Shown here: positions 25,295 to 33,272 of the stretch, in pieces | Position numbering within the stretch: position 1 is the first letter of the stretch | How the letters are laid out: each line of letters opens with the position of its first letter | Source: Chryseobacterium sp. SORGH_AS_0447 | GTDB lineage: Bacteria; Bacteroidota; Bacteroidia; Flavobacteriales; Weeksellaceae | DNA: 64,000 nucleotides | Direction of reading: 5' to 3' | Assembly: GCF_030818695.1 (NCBI RefSeq) | Contig: NZ_JAUTAR010000001.1 | Span: forward strand, 3,900,501 to 3,964,500 | The notes under the pieces: model-generated | Told to the model about the DNA's origin: nothing | The model's database searches: none | Seen by the model: the letters and a program-made list of their open reading frames with translations, nothing else | Position numbers and translations under genes: made by a program

Positions 25295-26311
25295 ATGAGC
25301 GACTCTATAATTTTAGGTATTGAATCGTCCTGTGACGACACATCAGCAGCTATCATCAAGGGAAATTCTATTCTGTCGAATATTGCGGCCAACCAGGCGA
25401 TCCATAAGGAGTACGGCGGTGTTGTTCCCGAACTGGCCTCGCGTGCGCATCAGCAAAATATCATTCCCGTTGTTGAAAAATCTTTATCCCAAGCAAATAT
25501 ACAACAAAATGCTATTTCTGCGATAGGATTTACGCGTGGACCTGGACTTTTAGGATCTCTTCTTGTGGGAACTTCTTTTGCTAAGTCTCTGGCAATGAGT
25601 CTGGATGTTCCGCTTATTGAAGTAAACCACCTCCAGGCGCATATTTTAGCGCATTTCATCGAAGATGCAAATCCTATGCCGCCAAAATTCCCTTTCCTGT
25701 GTCTTACGGTAAGCGGCGGACATACGATGATCGTTCTCGTAAAGGACTATTTCGATATGGAAATTATCGGGAAAACCATCGACGATGCTGCAGGAGAAGC
25801 TTTTGATAAAATCGGAAAAATCTTTGATCTGGATTATCCGGCAGGGCCGATTATCGACCGTCTTGCCAAAGAAGGTAATCCCGATGCCTTCCAGTTCAAC
25901 AAACCGAGAATGGAGCAATACGATTATTCTTTCAGCGGTATTAAAACTTCCGTGCTGTATTTTATCCAGAAAGAAGTGCGGAAAGATCCGGATTTTGTGA
26001 AAAACAATATCAACGATCTATGTGCTTCCGTTCAGAAAACCATTATTGAGATCCTGATGAACAAGCTGGAAAAGGCAACGAAGGATTTACAGATTACCGA
26101 AGTGGCCATTGCCGGCGGCGTTTCTGCCAATTCCGCTTTGAGGAAAGCTATGCAGGACAATCATGAAAAACTCGGCTGGAACATTTACATTCCGAAATTT
26201 GAATATACCACCGATAATGCGGCAATGATCGCCATGGTAACACAGCTGAAATTTGAAAGAGGCGAATTTACCGATCTGAGAACAACGGCAACGGCAAAAT
26301 ACGATTTATGA
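25295..26311 (+). CDS. tsaD: tRNA N6-adenosine threonylcarbamoyltransferase
   Basis: The start is the ATG at 25295 (MSDSIILGIESSCDD...), giving 338 residues; the 14 extra upstream residues are an artefact. TsaD, an ASKHA-fold protein, transfers threonylcarbamoyl to A37 of tRNAs reading ANN codons. Metal-binding His residues are in VNHLQAHILAH (~111-121), and VSGGHTMIV, GKTIDDAAGEAFDKIG and AIAGGVSANS are ATPase-fold motifs. The last bases overlap the next start as ATGA, so the following gene is coupled to it. Confidence 0.96.
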   Translation: MSDSIILGIESSCDDTSAAIIKGNSILSNIAANQAIHKEYGGVVPELASRAHQQNIIPVVEKSLSQANIQQNAISAIGFTRGPGLLGSLLVGTSFAKSLAMSLDVPLIEVNHLQAHILAHFIEDANPMPPKFPFLCLTVSGGHTMIVLVKDYFDMEIIGKTIDDAAGEAFDKIGKIFDLDYPAGPIIDRLAKEGNPDAFQFNKPRMEQYDYSFSGIKTSVLYFIQKEVRKDPDFVKNNINDLCASVQKTIIEILMNKLEKATKDLQITEVAIAGGVSANSALRKAMQDNHEKLGWNIYIPKFEYTTDNAAMIAMVTQLKFERGEFTDLRTTATAKYDL

Positions 26312-26718
26312 AAATATTATTAGAAGAAAAAATTCTGGGAACACATTCCAAGAAAAACTCAAAATATTATTGGGTACTGGAAACAATTACCGGAAAGAAC
26401 GAGGTGTCCGAAAAATATGAAGACGAAGATTATTTAATGATAAGTTCAGAGACCGGATATGTTCAAAATATAAAAGAAGAAATCGTAGAAAAAATCAATT
26501 CGGAAAATGTATTCAGTTTTGCTTATGAACCGAAAGAAGGCGACTACCTGTCCATCAAAAATAATTTAAGAAAAAACGAATACCTGAATTTAATTTTTAT
26601 GAATAACAAGTGGATTGAAGAAATTTATGCTTGTTCGTACAGAGACTGTGATGGCGATATTTACACGACCATAAAAACCGGAGTTGCATTTTTGAGCGAG
26701 AATGAGATTTTCTTTTAA
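26308..26718 (+). CDS. Small cytoplasmic protein of unknown function, coupled to tsaD
   Basis: The 136-residue protein is acidic, with no signal peptide or transmembrane segment and no recognised domain. Features are an N-terminal beta-like part (KKNSKYYWVLETITG) and a C-terminal cysteine pair in YACSYRDCDGDIY. Its ATG overlaps the tsaD stop by four bases (ATGA), and rsmE starts 14 bases after its stop. The position suggests cotranscription with two RNA-modification genes, but a shared function is not shown. Confidence 0.65.
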   Translation: MKILLEEKILGTHSKKNSKYYWVLETITGKNEVSEKYEDEDYLMISSETGYVQNIKEEIVEKINSENVFSFAYEPKEGDYLSIKNNLRKNEYLNLIFMNNKWIEEIYACSYRDCDGDIYTTIKTGVAFLSENEIFF

Positions 26719-26732
26719 AACTACTATTTTTT

Positions 26733-27428
26733 ATGAAACTTTTTTACGGCGAAATCGAAGGAAACCAGGTATTGATCAACGACGAAGAACAGCAGCATAT
26801 CGTAAAGGTCCTTCGGATGAAAGAGGGTGAAGAAATTCATGTCACCGACGGAAAAGGAAACCTGGCTTCCGGAACTTTACTGATCGAAGGCAAGAAAGCC
26901 AATATGCATGTCAGCGAAATCAAAAACGATCTTCCCGGCTTCAGCCCGCAACTTCATATTGCCATTGCACCTACCAAAAACATCGACCGGATTGAGTTTT
27001 TTGTTGAGAAGGCCGTTGAGATGGGAATTTCAGAAATCACTTTGCTACAGACCGAAAAAACGGAGCGTAAAAATGTGAATATCGACAAGCTCCGCAAACA
27101 GGCCGTTTCAGCCTCCAAGCAGAGTCTTCGGTTCCATTTTCCGGTAACTAATGATCTTGTTAAGATCCAGGATTTTCTTAAACATACGGATCCTGAAACT
27201 ACTTTTGTCGCTCATTGTCATGAAAATCTGGAAAGGATGGATCTTAAAGCAATTCCGAAATCCGAAAACATTACTTTTCTTATCGGGCCGGAAGGCGATT
27301 TTTCAGAAAAAGAAATATCCTTTTTATCCGAAAAAAATATCAGAGCGGTTTCCTTGGGCCATCAAAGGCTGAGAACAGAAACAGCGGGAATTTTTGTTGC
27401 GGCTTGGAATTATTATCAATTAATATAA
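26733..27428 (+). CDS. rsmE: 16S rRNA (uracil-1498-N3)-methyltransferase
   Basis: The 231-residue enzyme is a SPOUT methyltransferase with an N-terminal PUA-like domain (~1-70, including QQHIVKVLRMKEGEEI) and a C-terminal knot domain. The S-adenosylmethionine site is visible as FLIGPEGDFSEKE (~190-202) and SLGHQRLRTETA (~212-223). It methylates U1498 in the decoding region of 16S rRNA. It follows tsaD and the unknown gene in a tight unit and ends at a strong hairpin. Confidence 0.94.
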   Translation: MKLFYGEIEGNQVLINDEEQQHIVKVLRMKEGEEIHVTDGKGNLASGTLLIEGKKANMHVSEIKNDLPGFSPQLHIAIAPTKNIDRIEFFVEKAVEMGISEITLLQTEKTERKNVNIDKLRKQAVSASKQSLRFHFPVTNDLVKIQDFLKHTDPETTFVAHCHENLERMDLKAIPKSENITFLIGPEGDFSEKEISFLSEKNIRAVSLGHQRLRTETAGIFVAAWNYYQLI

Positions 27429-27429
27429 A

Positions 27430-27456
27430 AAAGAAGACCTTTCGCAGGTCTTCTTT
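27430..27456 (+). terminator. Terminator between converging rsmE and TrmH-like genes
   Basis: An 11-bp perfect stem (AAAGAAGACCT/AGGTCTTCTTT) closes a 5-base loop. T/A-rich flanks allow it to work in both directions. Confidence 0.85.
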
Positions 27457-27507
27457 CATTTTAAGGGCTTTTACACCCATTCTATATTCTGTTCTCTGAG
27501 ATATTTA

Positions 27508-28146
27508 TCAATAAATCTGCTGTCCGCTCCTGATGGAATTTACGGCCCAGCGGATTTTCATTTTCAGGAGTTTTTCCTCGTTCAGTTTATAATCAATATT
27601 CGATTTGATCAGCTTTTGCTTTAATTCGTACATACAAATGGAAGCCGCTACGGATACATTGAAGCTCCTCGTAAAGCCGTACATCGGGATAGCTAAGGTT
27701 TCATCGGCAAAATCCAGAATTTCCTGGGAAACGCCTTCCATTTCGGTCCCAAAAACCAAGGCTACGGGCTCGGTGATCTCATAATCCGGGAGCATAGTTG
27801 CATTGTTCTCCAGCGAAACCGCAAGGATTTTATACCCTCGGTTTCTGATTTCCTGGAAAGATTCCATGTTTCTGGGCATCTTTTCTACGTCCACCCAGGT
27901 ATCGGCGCCTTTGGTAACACGAAGATTCGGTTCAAAGCTGTATTCTTCCTGTAAAGCCACCACCTTATGAAAACCGCAGGCTTCTACGGAACGTACAATT
28001 GCCGCCGCATTCCGGAACTGGTAAATATCCTCCACCACAGGCAGCACAAAGTCCGAGCTTTCCTGAGAGAAATGTTCAATTTTCGTTAATCTTTCTTCCG
28101 TTAAAAACTGTTTTAAATACTCAAATGTTTGTACTAAATCTTTCAT
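27508..28146 (-). CDS. TrmH-family RNA 2'-O-methyltransferase
   Basis: The 212-residue SPOUT methyltransferase has the three SpoU motifs: NAAAIVRSVEACG (~46-58), ALVFGTEMEGVS (~128-139) and GFTRSFNVSVAASICMYEL (~156-174). The size fits tRNA (guanosine-18-2'-O)-methyltransferase TrmH, which modifies the D-loop, but rRNA-modifying relatives look similar, so the exact target is left open. It is divergent from the asparaginase gene with 80 bases between the starts. Confidence 0.9.
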   Translation of the reverse strand: MKDLVQTFEYLKQFLTEERLTKIEHFSQESSDFVLPVVEDIYQFRNAAAIVRSVEACGFHKVVALQEEYSFEPNLRVTKGADTWVDVEKMPRNMESFQEIRNRGYKILAVSLENNATMLPDYEITEPVALVFGTEMEGVSQEILDFADETLAIPMYGFTRSFNVSVAASICMYELKQKLIKSNIDYKLNEEKLLKMKIRWAVNSIRSGQQIY

Positions 28147-28226
28147 CCGTTTTCAAATCTTTGCAAATTAACGTAATTTTGAGGAATCCTTTTGAGTAAG
28201 GGTAAAAATTCTAATAAAGTTCCTGT

Positions 28227-29243
28227 ATGAAACGAAAAGTCCTGTTGATATATACCGGTGGAACCATCGGTATGGAGAAAGATTATGAAACCGGCAGCCT
28301 CCGCGCCTTTGATTTTGGAAATATTTTTGAAAAAATGCCCGAAATGAAACTGATGGAATGCGAAGTTTTTGTACATCCTTTTGAAATACCACTGGACTCT
28401 TCGGATATGGGCCCGGAAGAATGGAAAGTAATCGCTCACTACATCCGCAAAAATTATGATGCATTTGATGGATTCCTAATTCTCCACGGAACGGATACGA
28501 TGTCGTATACCGCTTCTGCACTCAGCTTTATGCTGAAAGGACTGACCAAACCCGTGATCTTAACCGGTTCGCAACTGCCCATCGGTGATCTGCGAACCGA
28601 TGCTAAAGAAAATTTACTGACCAGCCTATATTACGCCAGCCTGTATGAGAATGACCGAGCGGTGATCCGGGAAGTCGCCATTTATTTTGAATACAAATTA
28701 TTGAGAGGAAACCGTACGCTTAAATATTCTGCCGAGTATTTTGATGCGTATGCAAGTCCGAACTACCCTATTCTCGGGCAATCAGGTGTTCATCTGAATA
28801 TTATTAAAGAAAATCTTTACCGCCGTGATCCTGAGATCGGATTTCATGTGGACGACCATATTTCAGAAGATATTATTTTCTGGAGAATTTTCCCGGGAAT
28901 GAACCTGAATCATTTTAAGGAAATCCCAAAAATGAAAGTGCTGATCCTCCAGGTATTCGGCTCGGGCACCATTTTCAGCAGTGAAAAAACGGTAGAAACC
29001 TTGCAGCAGATCCGGAACAACGGAACGGAGATCGTTGTGGTAAGCCAGTGTATATCAGGAGGAATTTCATTCGGCAAGTATGAAAACAGCAATATCTTTT
29101 CAAGGATCGGTGCCATCAGCGGAAAAGACATGACCGCGGAAAGTGCGATCACCAAAGCGATGCATCTCATCGATAATCCTAATTACGAGGGAAACTTTGC
29201 TGAGAACTTCTCCCGCAGCCTTTGCGGAGAAATTTCAGAATAA
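28227..29243 (+). CDS. Type I L-asparaginase
   Basis: The 338-residue cytoplasmic enzyme hydrolyses asparagine to aspartate and ammonia. The first catalytic Thr is in YTGGTIGME (~9-17) and the second in LHGTDTMSYTA (~85-95); the KENLLTS region carries the conserved Lys of the catalytic triad's surroundings. Absence of a signal peptide points to the cytoplasmic AnsA/type I form rather than the periplasmic type II. The window also encodes asnB, which runs the opposite reaction, 18 kb away. Confidence 0.92.
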   Translation: MKRKVLLIYTGGTIGMEKDYETGSLRAFDFGNIFEKMPEMKLMECEVFVHPFEIPLDSSDMGPEEWKVIAHYIRKNYDAFDGFLILHGTDTMSYTASALSFMLKGLTKPVILTGSQLPIGDLRTDAKENLLTSLYYASLYENDRAVIREVAIYFEYKLLRGNRTLKYSAEYFDAYASPNYPILGQSGVHLNIIKENLYRRDPEIGFHVDDHISEDIIFWRIFPGMNLNHFKEIPKMKVLILQVFGSGTIFSSEKTVETLQQIRNNGTEIVVVSQCISGGISFGKYENSNIFSRIGAISGKDMTAESAITKAMHLIDNPNYEGNFAENFSRSLCGEISE

Positions 29244-29299
29244 TTCCCGTTTCGATTTGCATATTAAAAATATTATCGTACTTTTGCAATCTCGAATAA

Positions 29300-29386
29300 A
29301 GAAAGGTGTCCGAGTGGTTGAAGGAGCTACCCTGGAAAGGTAGTATACGGGTAACTGTATCGAGGGTTCGAATCCCTTCCTTTCTG
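29300..29386 (+). tRNA. tRNA-Ser (anticodon GGA)
   Basis: An 87-base class II tRNA is readable. The acceptor AGAAAGG pairs perfectly with CCTTTCT, the anticodon arm is CTACC-ctGGAaa-GGTAG, a long variable arm follows, and the T-arm contains GGTTCGAATCCC. The discriminator base is G, as expected for serine. The CCA tail is not encoded. Confidence 0.96.
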
Positions 29387-29392
29387 CAAATC

Positions 29393-29424
29393 AAAGTCTT
29401 AGGTTTTTAATCTAAGACTTTTTT
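29393..29424 (+). terminator. Terminator of the tRNA-Ser transcript
   Basis: A 10-bp stem (AAAGTCTTAG/CTAAGACTTT) with a 9-base loop is followed by six T. Confidence 0.82.
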
Positions 29425-29528
29425 GCTATTTACATTAGACATGTTTTTAGCGTAATTAAAATTTTTCTATGAGATTTACAAATTTTAAATCTTAGAATTA
29501 TTATATTTATTAAACTAAAAAATGACCC

Positions 29529-30071
29529 ATGGAAAAAAAACTAATATTATGCATTTTTTGTCTTTCATTCATAAGTATAATTCAAGCTCAGACTTTTGAT
29601 GATATTTTAAAAGTTACTTCTTATTATAAGAAAAATTTTAGTGAATTTGAAAAGGGTTTAAACTTAAAAAATTTGGATAAAAAATCTAAATTCGGTCTGG
29701 AATCTAGAATATATAATTTTAAAAATTCTAAAATACTACTAGAATCTAATAATGAAGAAAATAATATATCAAAATTTTCTCTTTTAACAGCAAAAGGTGA
29801 AGAAAGTGAAGAGCTATGGTATCAAACAGTTAAAAAAGCAAATTCTTTATCAGATTTTGTAGTTATTCAATCATTTATTAGCAGTAAAAACCCAGATTTA
29901 TATAAAGAGGATATTTCATTTAGTGAATTAATTTCAATTTTAAGATCACTAAAAAATACAGAAGATTTGATTTGCTTTATGGTTTATAAAAAAGATAATC
30001 TTTATTATCAATTTAATTTAGCTGATAATACATTTTATATGATCGTAAGTGATAACTATTCCAAAAAATAA
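29529..30071 (+). CDS. Small secreted protein of unknown function, AT-rich
   Basis: The 180-residue protein has a Sec signal peptide (MEKKLILCIFCLSFISIIQA then QTF) and a mature part rich in Lys, Asn, Ser and Phe. No family is recognised. Its codon use is much more AT-rich than its neighbours (many AAA, TTA, AAT codons), and it lies directly behind a tRNA-Ser gene, a common insertion site. These points hint at later acquisition, but no integrase or repeated tRNA end is visible. Confidence 0.6.
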   Translation: MEKKLILCIFCLSFISIIQAQTFDDILKVTSYYKKNFSEFEKGLNLKNLDKKSKFGLESRIYNFKNSKILLESNNEENNISKFSLLTAKGEESEELWYQTVKKANSLSDFVVIQSFISSKNPDLYKEDISFSELISILRSLKNTEDLICFMVYKKDNLYYQFNLADNTFYMIVSDNYSKK

Positions 30072-30089
30072 TTTAAACGTAATCTTAAA

Positions 30090-30114
30090 AATCCCGGACT
30101 GAAAGACCGGGATT
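30090..30114 (-). terminator. Hairpin between converging unknown genes
   Basis: An 8-bp stem (AATCCCGG/CCGGGATT) closes a 9-base loop. On the minus strand it is followed by TTTTAAG, so it may end the leftward gene at 30192; it could also serve the rightward gene. Confidence 0.6.
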
Positions 30115-30191
30115 GCTGTTTGAAAAGAGTACCAACTAATTTTCAAACCATTGAGCTATATGATGATTGTGAATGTGGTGGTTGGTTAGGA

Positions 30192-30890
30192 TCAGTTGCA
30201 CATCGTGAGGAACTGATGGCTCATCTGAACCTTAAATTTGGCTTCCGATTTTAGTTTTGCATACAGCGTACTCTCAAAGGCGCGAACTTCTTTTAATTTA
30301 TGATCGATGCATTCCGCAATCTGAACAACGGAGAAAAGAAAATCCCTGTACAGAGCGATATTTACGGTTTGTCCGTGCACCGGAAGATAGGCTTTCAGAA
30401 AAGGCAGCGTTGACTGGTGCTTGTTGTAATCTACACAATAGCCAGCTCCTTCCCGGGAAGTAATAATATCGTGTTGGTTGATGAAATCCAGGATATTTCC
30501 GGAGTCTTTGATGTTATTTTTGGTCAGATACCGGTTGATCTTATCCAAGACATGCTGGGCATACTCCATCATGGTGATGGTTTTCCATTCAAACTGATGG
30601 TTCAGATACTTGGCGTTTTTGGCAGCTTTGCCTTTTTCACAGGTTGTCGTACAGAAAGAAATTCCGATCTTGTCGTAATATGGAAAAAAGCAGTCTTTGA
30701 TCTGGATCGAAGCGTCGGCCTGCAGCCTGCCGTTTGAAAAATTATAATACAGATAAGGGCTGTACAATTCGGAAAGTGCTTTCAGATAGTCTGTCTCGCT
30801 GGAATTGTGATATTCCCCGAACCATTTTTCAAGGTTGTCGTAATAGTATTTTTCAAATTCATTAAAGCTTAAATATAAGGGCAGTTCCAT
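30192..30890 (-). CDS. Protein of unknown function with conserved-looking cysteines
   Basis: The 232-residue protein is soluble by appearance, with many aromatic residues near the N-terminus (FNEFEKYYYDNLEKWFGEY) and a cysteine cluster FCTTTCEKGK (~79-88). No domain is recognised. The promoter region has a -7 box (TAGCTTTG, 30918-30911) followed upstream by a perfect inverted repeat, so it may be controlled by a dedicated DNA-binding protein. Likely single-gene unit. Confidence 0.65.
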   Translation of the reverse strand: MELPLYLSFNEFEKYYYDNLEKWFGEYHNSSETDYLKALSELYSPYLYYNFSNGRLQADASIQIKDCFFPYYDKIGISFCTTTCEKGKAAKNAKYLNHQFEWKTITMMEYAQHVLDKINRYLTKNNIKDSGNILDFINQHDIITSREGAGYCVDYNKHQSTLPFLKAYLPVHGQTVNIALYRDFLFSVVQIAECIDHKLKEVRAFESTLYAKLKSEAKFKVQMSHQFLTMCN

Positions 30891-30910
30891 AACTCTGTTT
30901 TTTGATGAAA

Positions 30911-30918
30911 CAAAGCTA
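30911..30918 (-). promoter_or_regulatory. -7 promoter element for the unknown gene at 30192
   Basis: The minus strand reads TAGCTTTG (TAnnTTTG), 20 bases before the ATG. Confidence 0.5.
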
Positions 30919-30929
30919 TATCACTAATG

Positions 30930-30944
30930 CGTCAAAACTTGACG
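30930..30944. promoter_or_regulatory. Inverted repeat CGTCAA-aac-TTGACG, possible operator
   Basis: A perfect 6-bp inverted repeat separated by three bases lies just upstream of the -7 box at 30911, where the -33 element would be. The size and symmetry suit a dimeric repressor or activator. It is too short-looped to form an RNA terminator and has no T-run. Confidence 0.45.
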
Positions 30945-31125
30945 TGTTATTTTTTATTTTGAATTTATTTTTATTTTATTATTTGCTATAAGATAAAACT
31001 CTGATCGGAAGGGGGAATCCTTCGACTGCTTCGCGCTCAGGATGACATCACTTAGACTCTACGAAATTAGACACCGGATGTTTAAACAAAAAATCAATCA
31101 TCAATCTAAATCATCAATCATATAT

Positions 31126-32655
31126 TTATTCATAGTTCCGCATGATGTACTCAAAATAATGGATCATTTTCATGTAGTTTTCAATGCTCAGATATTCGTT
31201 GGTGCTGTGGATAGACTGTTTTTCCGCATCGTTGATCTTAATCGGCATGAAACGGTAAATATTTTTACTGACGATCTGGTATTTGTAAGCATCCGTCGCT
31301 CCAACGGTAAGATACGGTGTTGCAATGGCTGTCGGATGAATCTCTTTAATGGCAGCTTCAATTAATTTAAAAGCTTTGGTATCGGTAGGAGAAACTGCAG
31401 AAGCTTCTTTTACATTATCAATTTCTTCGATTTCCGCATCAAAACCTTTGATGGCCTTTGCAATATGCTTTTTCACTTCCTGTACCGTATTTCCGGGAAG
31501 CAGCCTGAAATTAACGATAAATTCCACTTCCGGCGACAACACATTGGGTGCGTCGCTTCCTTTCATCATCGTTAAGGCCGTTGTTGTACGTACCAAGGCA
31601 TTGGTAGAATTATTTTTGGTGAGCTGCGACAGAAGCACAGGTTTCAGCAGCCACTGATTGGCAATTCCCATGCGGTTGACGAAAGACATGGAACCACCGA
31701 TGTTGGTGAAGAACTGATTAATCAAAGGCGTAATCATCGGTTTCATCTGGTCATGCTCCAGCCTTTGCATGATGACTGCTGCTTTCCCGATCGCACTTTC
31801 CGTCGGAGGCATGGAAGCATGCCCGCCCAATCCTTTGACTTTAATTTTCACCGACAGAAATCCTTTTTCTGCACAACCGATAACCGCTACTTCTGAATTG
31901 ATCCCCGCGACGCTCCCTTTTTCAAGAATCAATCCGCCTTCGTCATAAACCGCGTCGAACATCAGATTTTTTCCTTTAAAATAAGCTGCAATTTTTGCAG
32001 CACCTTCTTGTCCGCCGACTTCCTCATCAAAACCAAAAGCCAGATAAATATCGCGTTTCGGGATGTGTTTGCTTTTAATTAAATTATTCATTGATTCCAT
32101 CAGGGAAAAGAGCATTCCTTTCATATCGATGGCTCCTCTTCCGTAGATCCTTCCGTTGGCCACCGCTCCCGAAAACGGTCCGAAATCCCATTCTTCAGCC
32201 ACTTGGGAAACCGGAGGCAAAGGTTTATCATCCGGCCTGAAAACATTTCCGCTTTGATCTTTTACCGCTGCCTCTCCCGGAGGAACGACATCGGTATGGG
32301 AAAGAAACAAAATGGGATGAAGAGACGGATCACTGCCCTGCAATCTAAAAACCAGCCCGTATTTATTGATTTCCACAAATTCTGTGTTTTCGTACACCAG
32401 CGGATACGATGTTTTAAGATATTCTTTAATAGTATCAAATGTGGAATAATCAAACTTTCCCAATTCCCCAGCAGAAACCGTCGGAATCTTCAGCCCGCCT
32501 GAAAATCTTTGGATAGCGGAGTCATTTTTAACGATTTTCCAGCCTGAAGTAGTATTGGCATTTACTTTTTTAAAAGAGTAAGTAAATGTTTTAATTAAAA
32601 CAATAATGATCAGGAGAATAAGAAGGCTTATGAGAATGAAGATGAGCTTTTTCAT
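31126..32655 (-). CDS. M20-family metallopeptidase (PM20D1/carboxypeptidase S-like)
   Basis: The 509-residue protein has an N-terminal membrane anchor or uncleaved signal (residues ~4-26) and a full M20 peptidase. Metal ligands are visible: His in LFLSHTDVVPPG (~120), Asp in RGAIDMKG (~177), and the catalytic Glu pair in FGFDEEVGGQ (~210). The KGLGGHASMPP segment begins the dimerisation domain. M20 enzymes of this type cleave or form N-acyl amino acids and dipeptides. It should sit on the periplasmic side. Confidence 0.9.
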   Translation of the reverse strand: MKKLIFILISLLILLIIIVLIKTFTYSFKKVNANTTSGWKIVKNDSAIQRFSGGLKIPTVSAGELGKFDYSTFDTIKEYLKTSYPLVYENTEFVEINKYGLVFRLQGSDPSLHPILFLSHTDVVPPGEAAVKDQSGNVFRPDDKPLPPVSQVAEEWDFGPFSGAVANGRIYGRGAIDMKGMLFSLMESMNNLIKSKHIPKRDIYLAFGFDEEVGGQEGAAKIAAYFKGKNLMFDAVYDEGGLILEKGSVAGINSEVAVIGCAEKGFLSVKIKVKGLGGHASMPPTESAIGKAAVIMQRLEHDQMKPMITPLINQFFTNIGGSMSFVNRMGIANQWLLKPVLLSQLTKNNSTNALVRTTTALTMMKGSDAPNVLSPEVEFIVNFRLLPGNTVQEVKKHIAKAIKGFDAEIEEIDNVKEASAVSPTDTKAFKLIEAAIKEIHPTAIATPYLTVGATDAYKYQIVSKNIYRFMPIKINDAEKQSIHSTNEYLSIENYMKMIHYFEYIMRNYE

Positions 32656-32703
32656 GGTGGATTTGGTTGGTTTTTAATTCTTTCAGAGTCTTTCCGAAGA
32701 TTA

Positions 32704-32711
32704 CAAAGATA
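32704..32711 (-). promoter_or_regulatory. -7 promoter element for the M20 peptidase gene
   Basis: The minus strand reads TATCTTTG (TAnnTTTG), 48 bases before the ATG. Confidence 0.45.
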
Positions 32712-32808
32712 GATCTTTTTGCTTCGTTCCGGTTTTATAGAATTCTCTTTTTATGAAAATAAAAGAGGCTGCAGAGTATAATGGTTATTGTTTTGATACA
32801 ATAGGGAA

Positions 32809-33078
32809 TTAACAAAGATTAATTTTAAAAACGCTTAAAATATCAGTTAAAACGCCACGCTTAATAAAGAAGTATACTATAGTAAAGACCAAGGCTGCAA
32901 TGGCTGCCTGCCAACCATTTATATCCATAAACATTGACAAGCTAGATTGCTTTTTCCTCTTTTTTAAATAATTTTTAAAGTTAAAATCTTCTTTGCTAAA
33001 TTTAAAATCCAATACAAAGTATATATAAAGGAAAATAATCATTAAGAAAATAATATTCTGAAAAATATAATTACACAT
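32809..33078 (-). CDS. Small two-helix membrane protein of unknown function
   Basis: The 89-residue protein has two hydrophobic segments (about 5-24 and 55-73) flanking a basic loop (KNYLKKRKKQ). Codon use is AT-rich. No family is recognised, and the gene stands alone; it may be real but support is limited to the frame and membrane pattern. Confidence 0.45.
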   Translation of the reverse strand: MCNYIFQNIIFLMIIFLYIYFVLDFKFSKEDFNFKNYLKKRKKQSSLSMFMDINGWQAAIAALVFTIVYFFIKRGVLTDILSVFKINLC

Positions 33079-33272
33079 ATAGGCAATTTAATCTGAACAT
33101 TTTAAACACTTTGTTTACAGTGCAATATGAAATTTCACTTTCCGAGTATTTCACTCTTTTCCATGAAGCAAATGTTTATTGTAAGTCACTTATCTTTCCA
33201 TATTTTTAATCATGAAACTTCAAATTATTTTTATCAATTAATGTAAACTTAAAACTTCAAAATGTAAGTATA

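Noticed and set aside
25291..25392. N-terminal extension of tamB by 34 codons
   Set aside because: It reads through the divergent tsaD start region; the ATG at 25290 gives the expected start and the extension has no family resemblance.
29387..30191. Genomic island integrated at tRNA-Ser
   Set aside because: AT-rich orphan gene is suggestive, but no integrase, no repeated tRNA 3' end and no second boundary were found.
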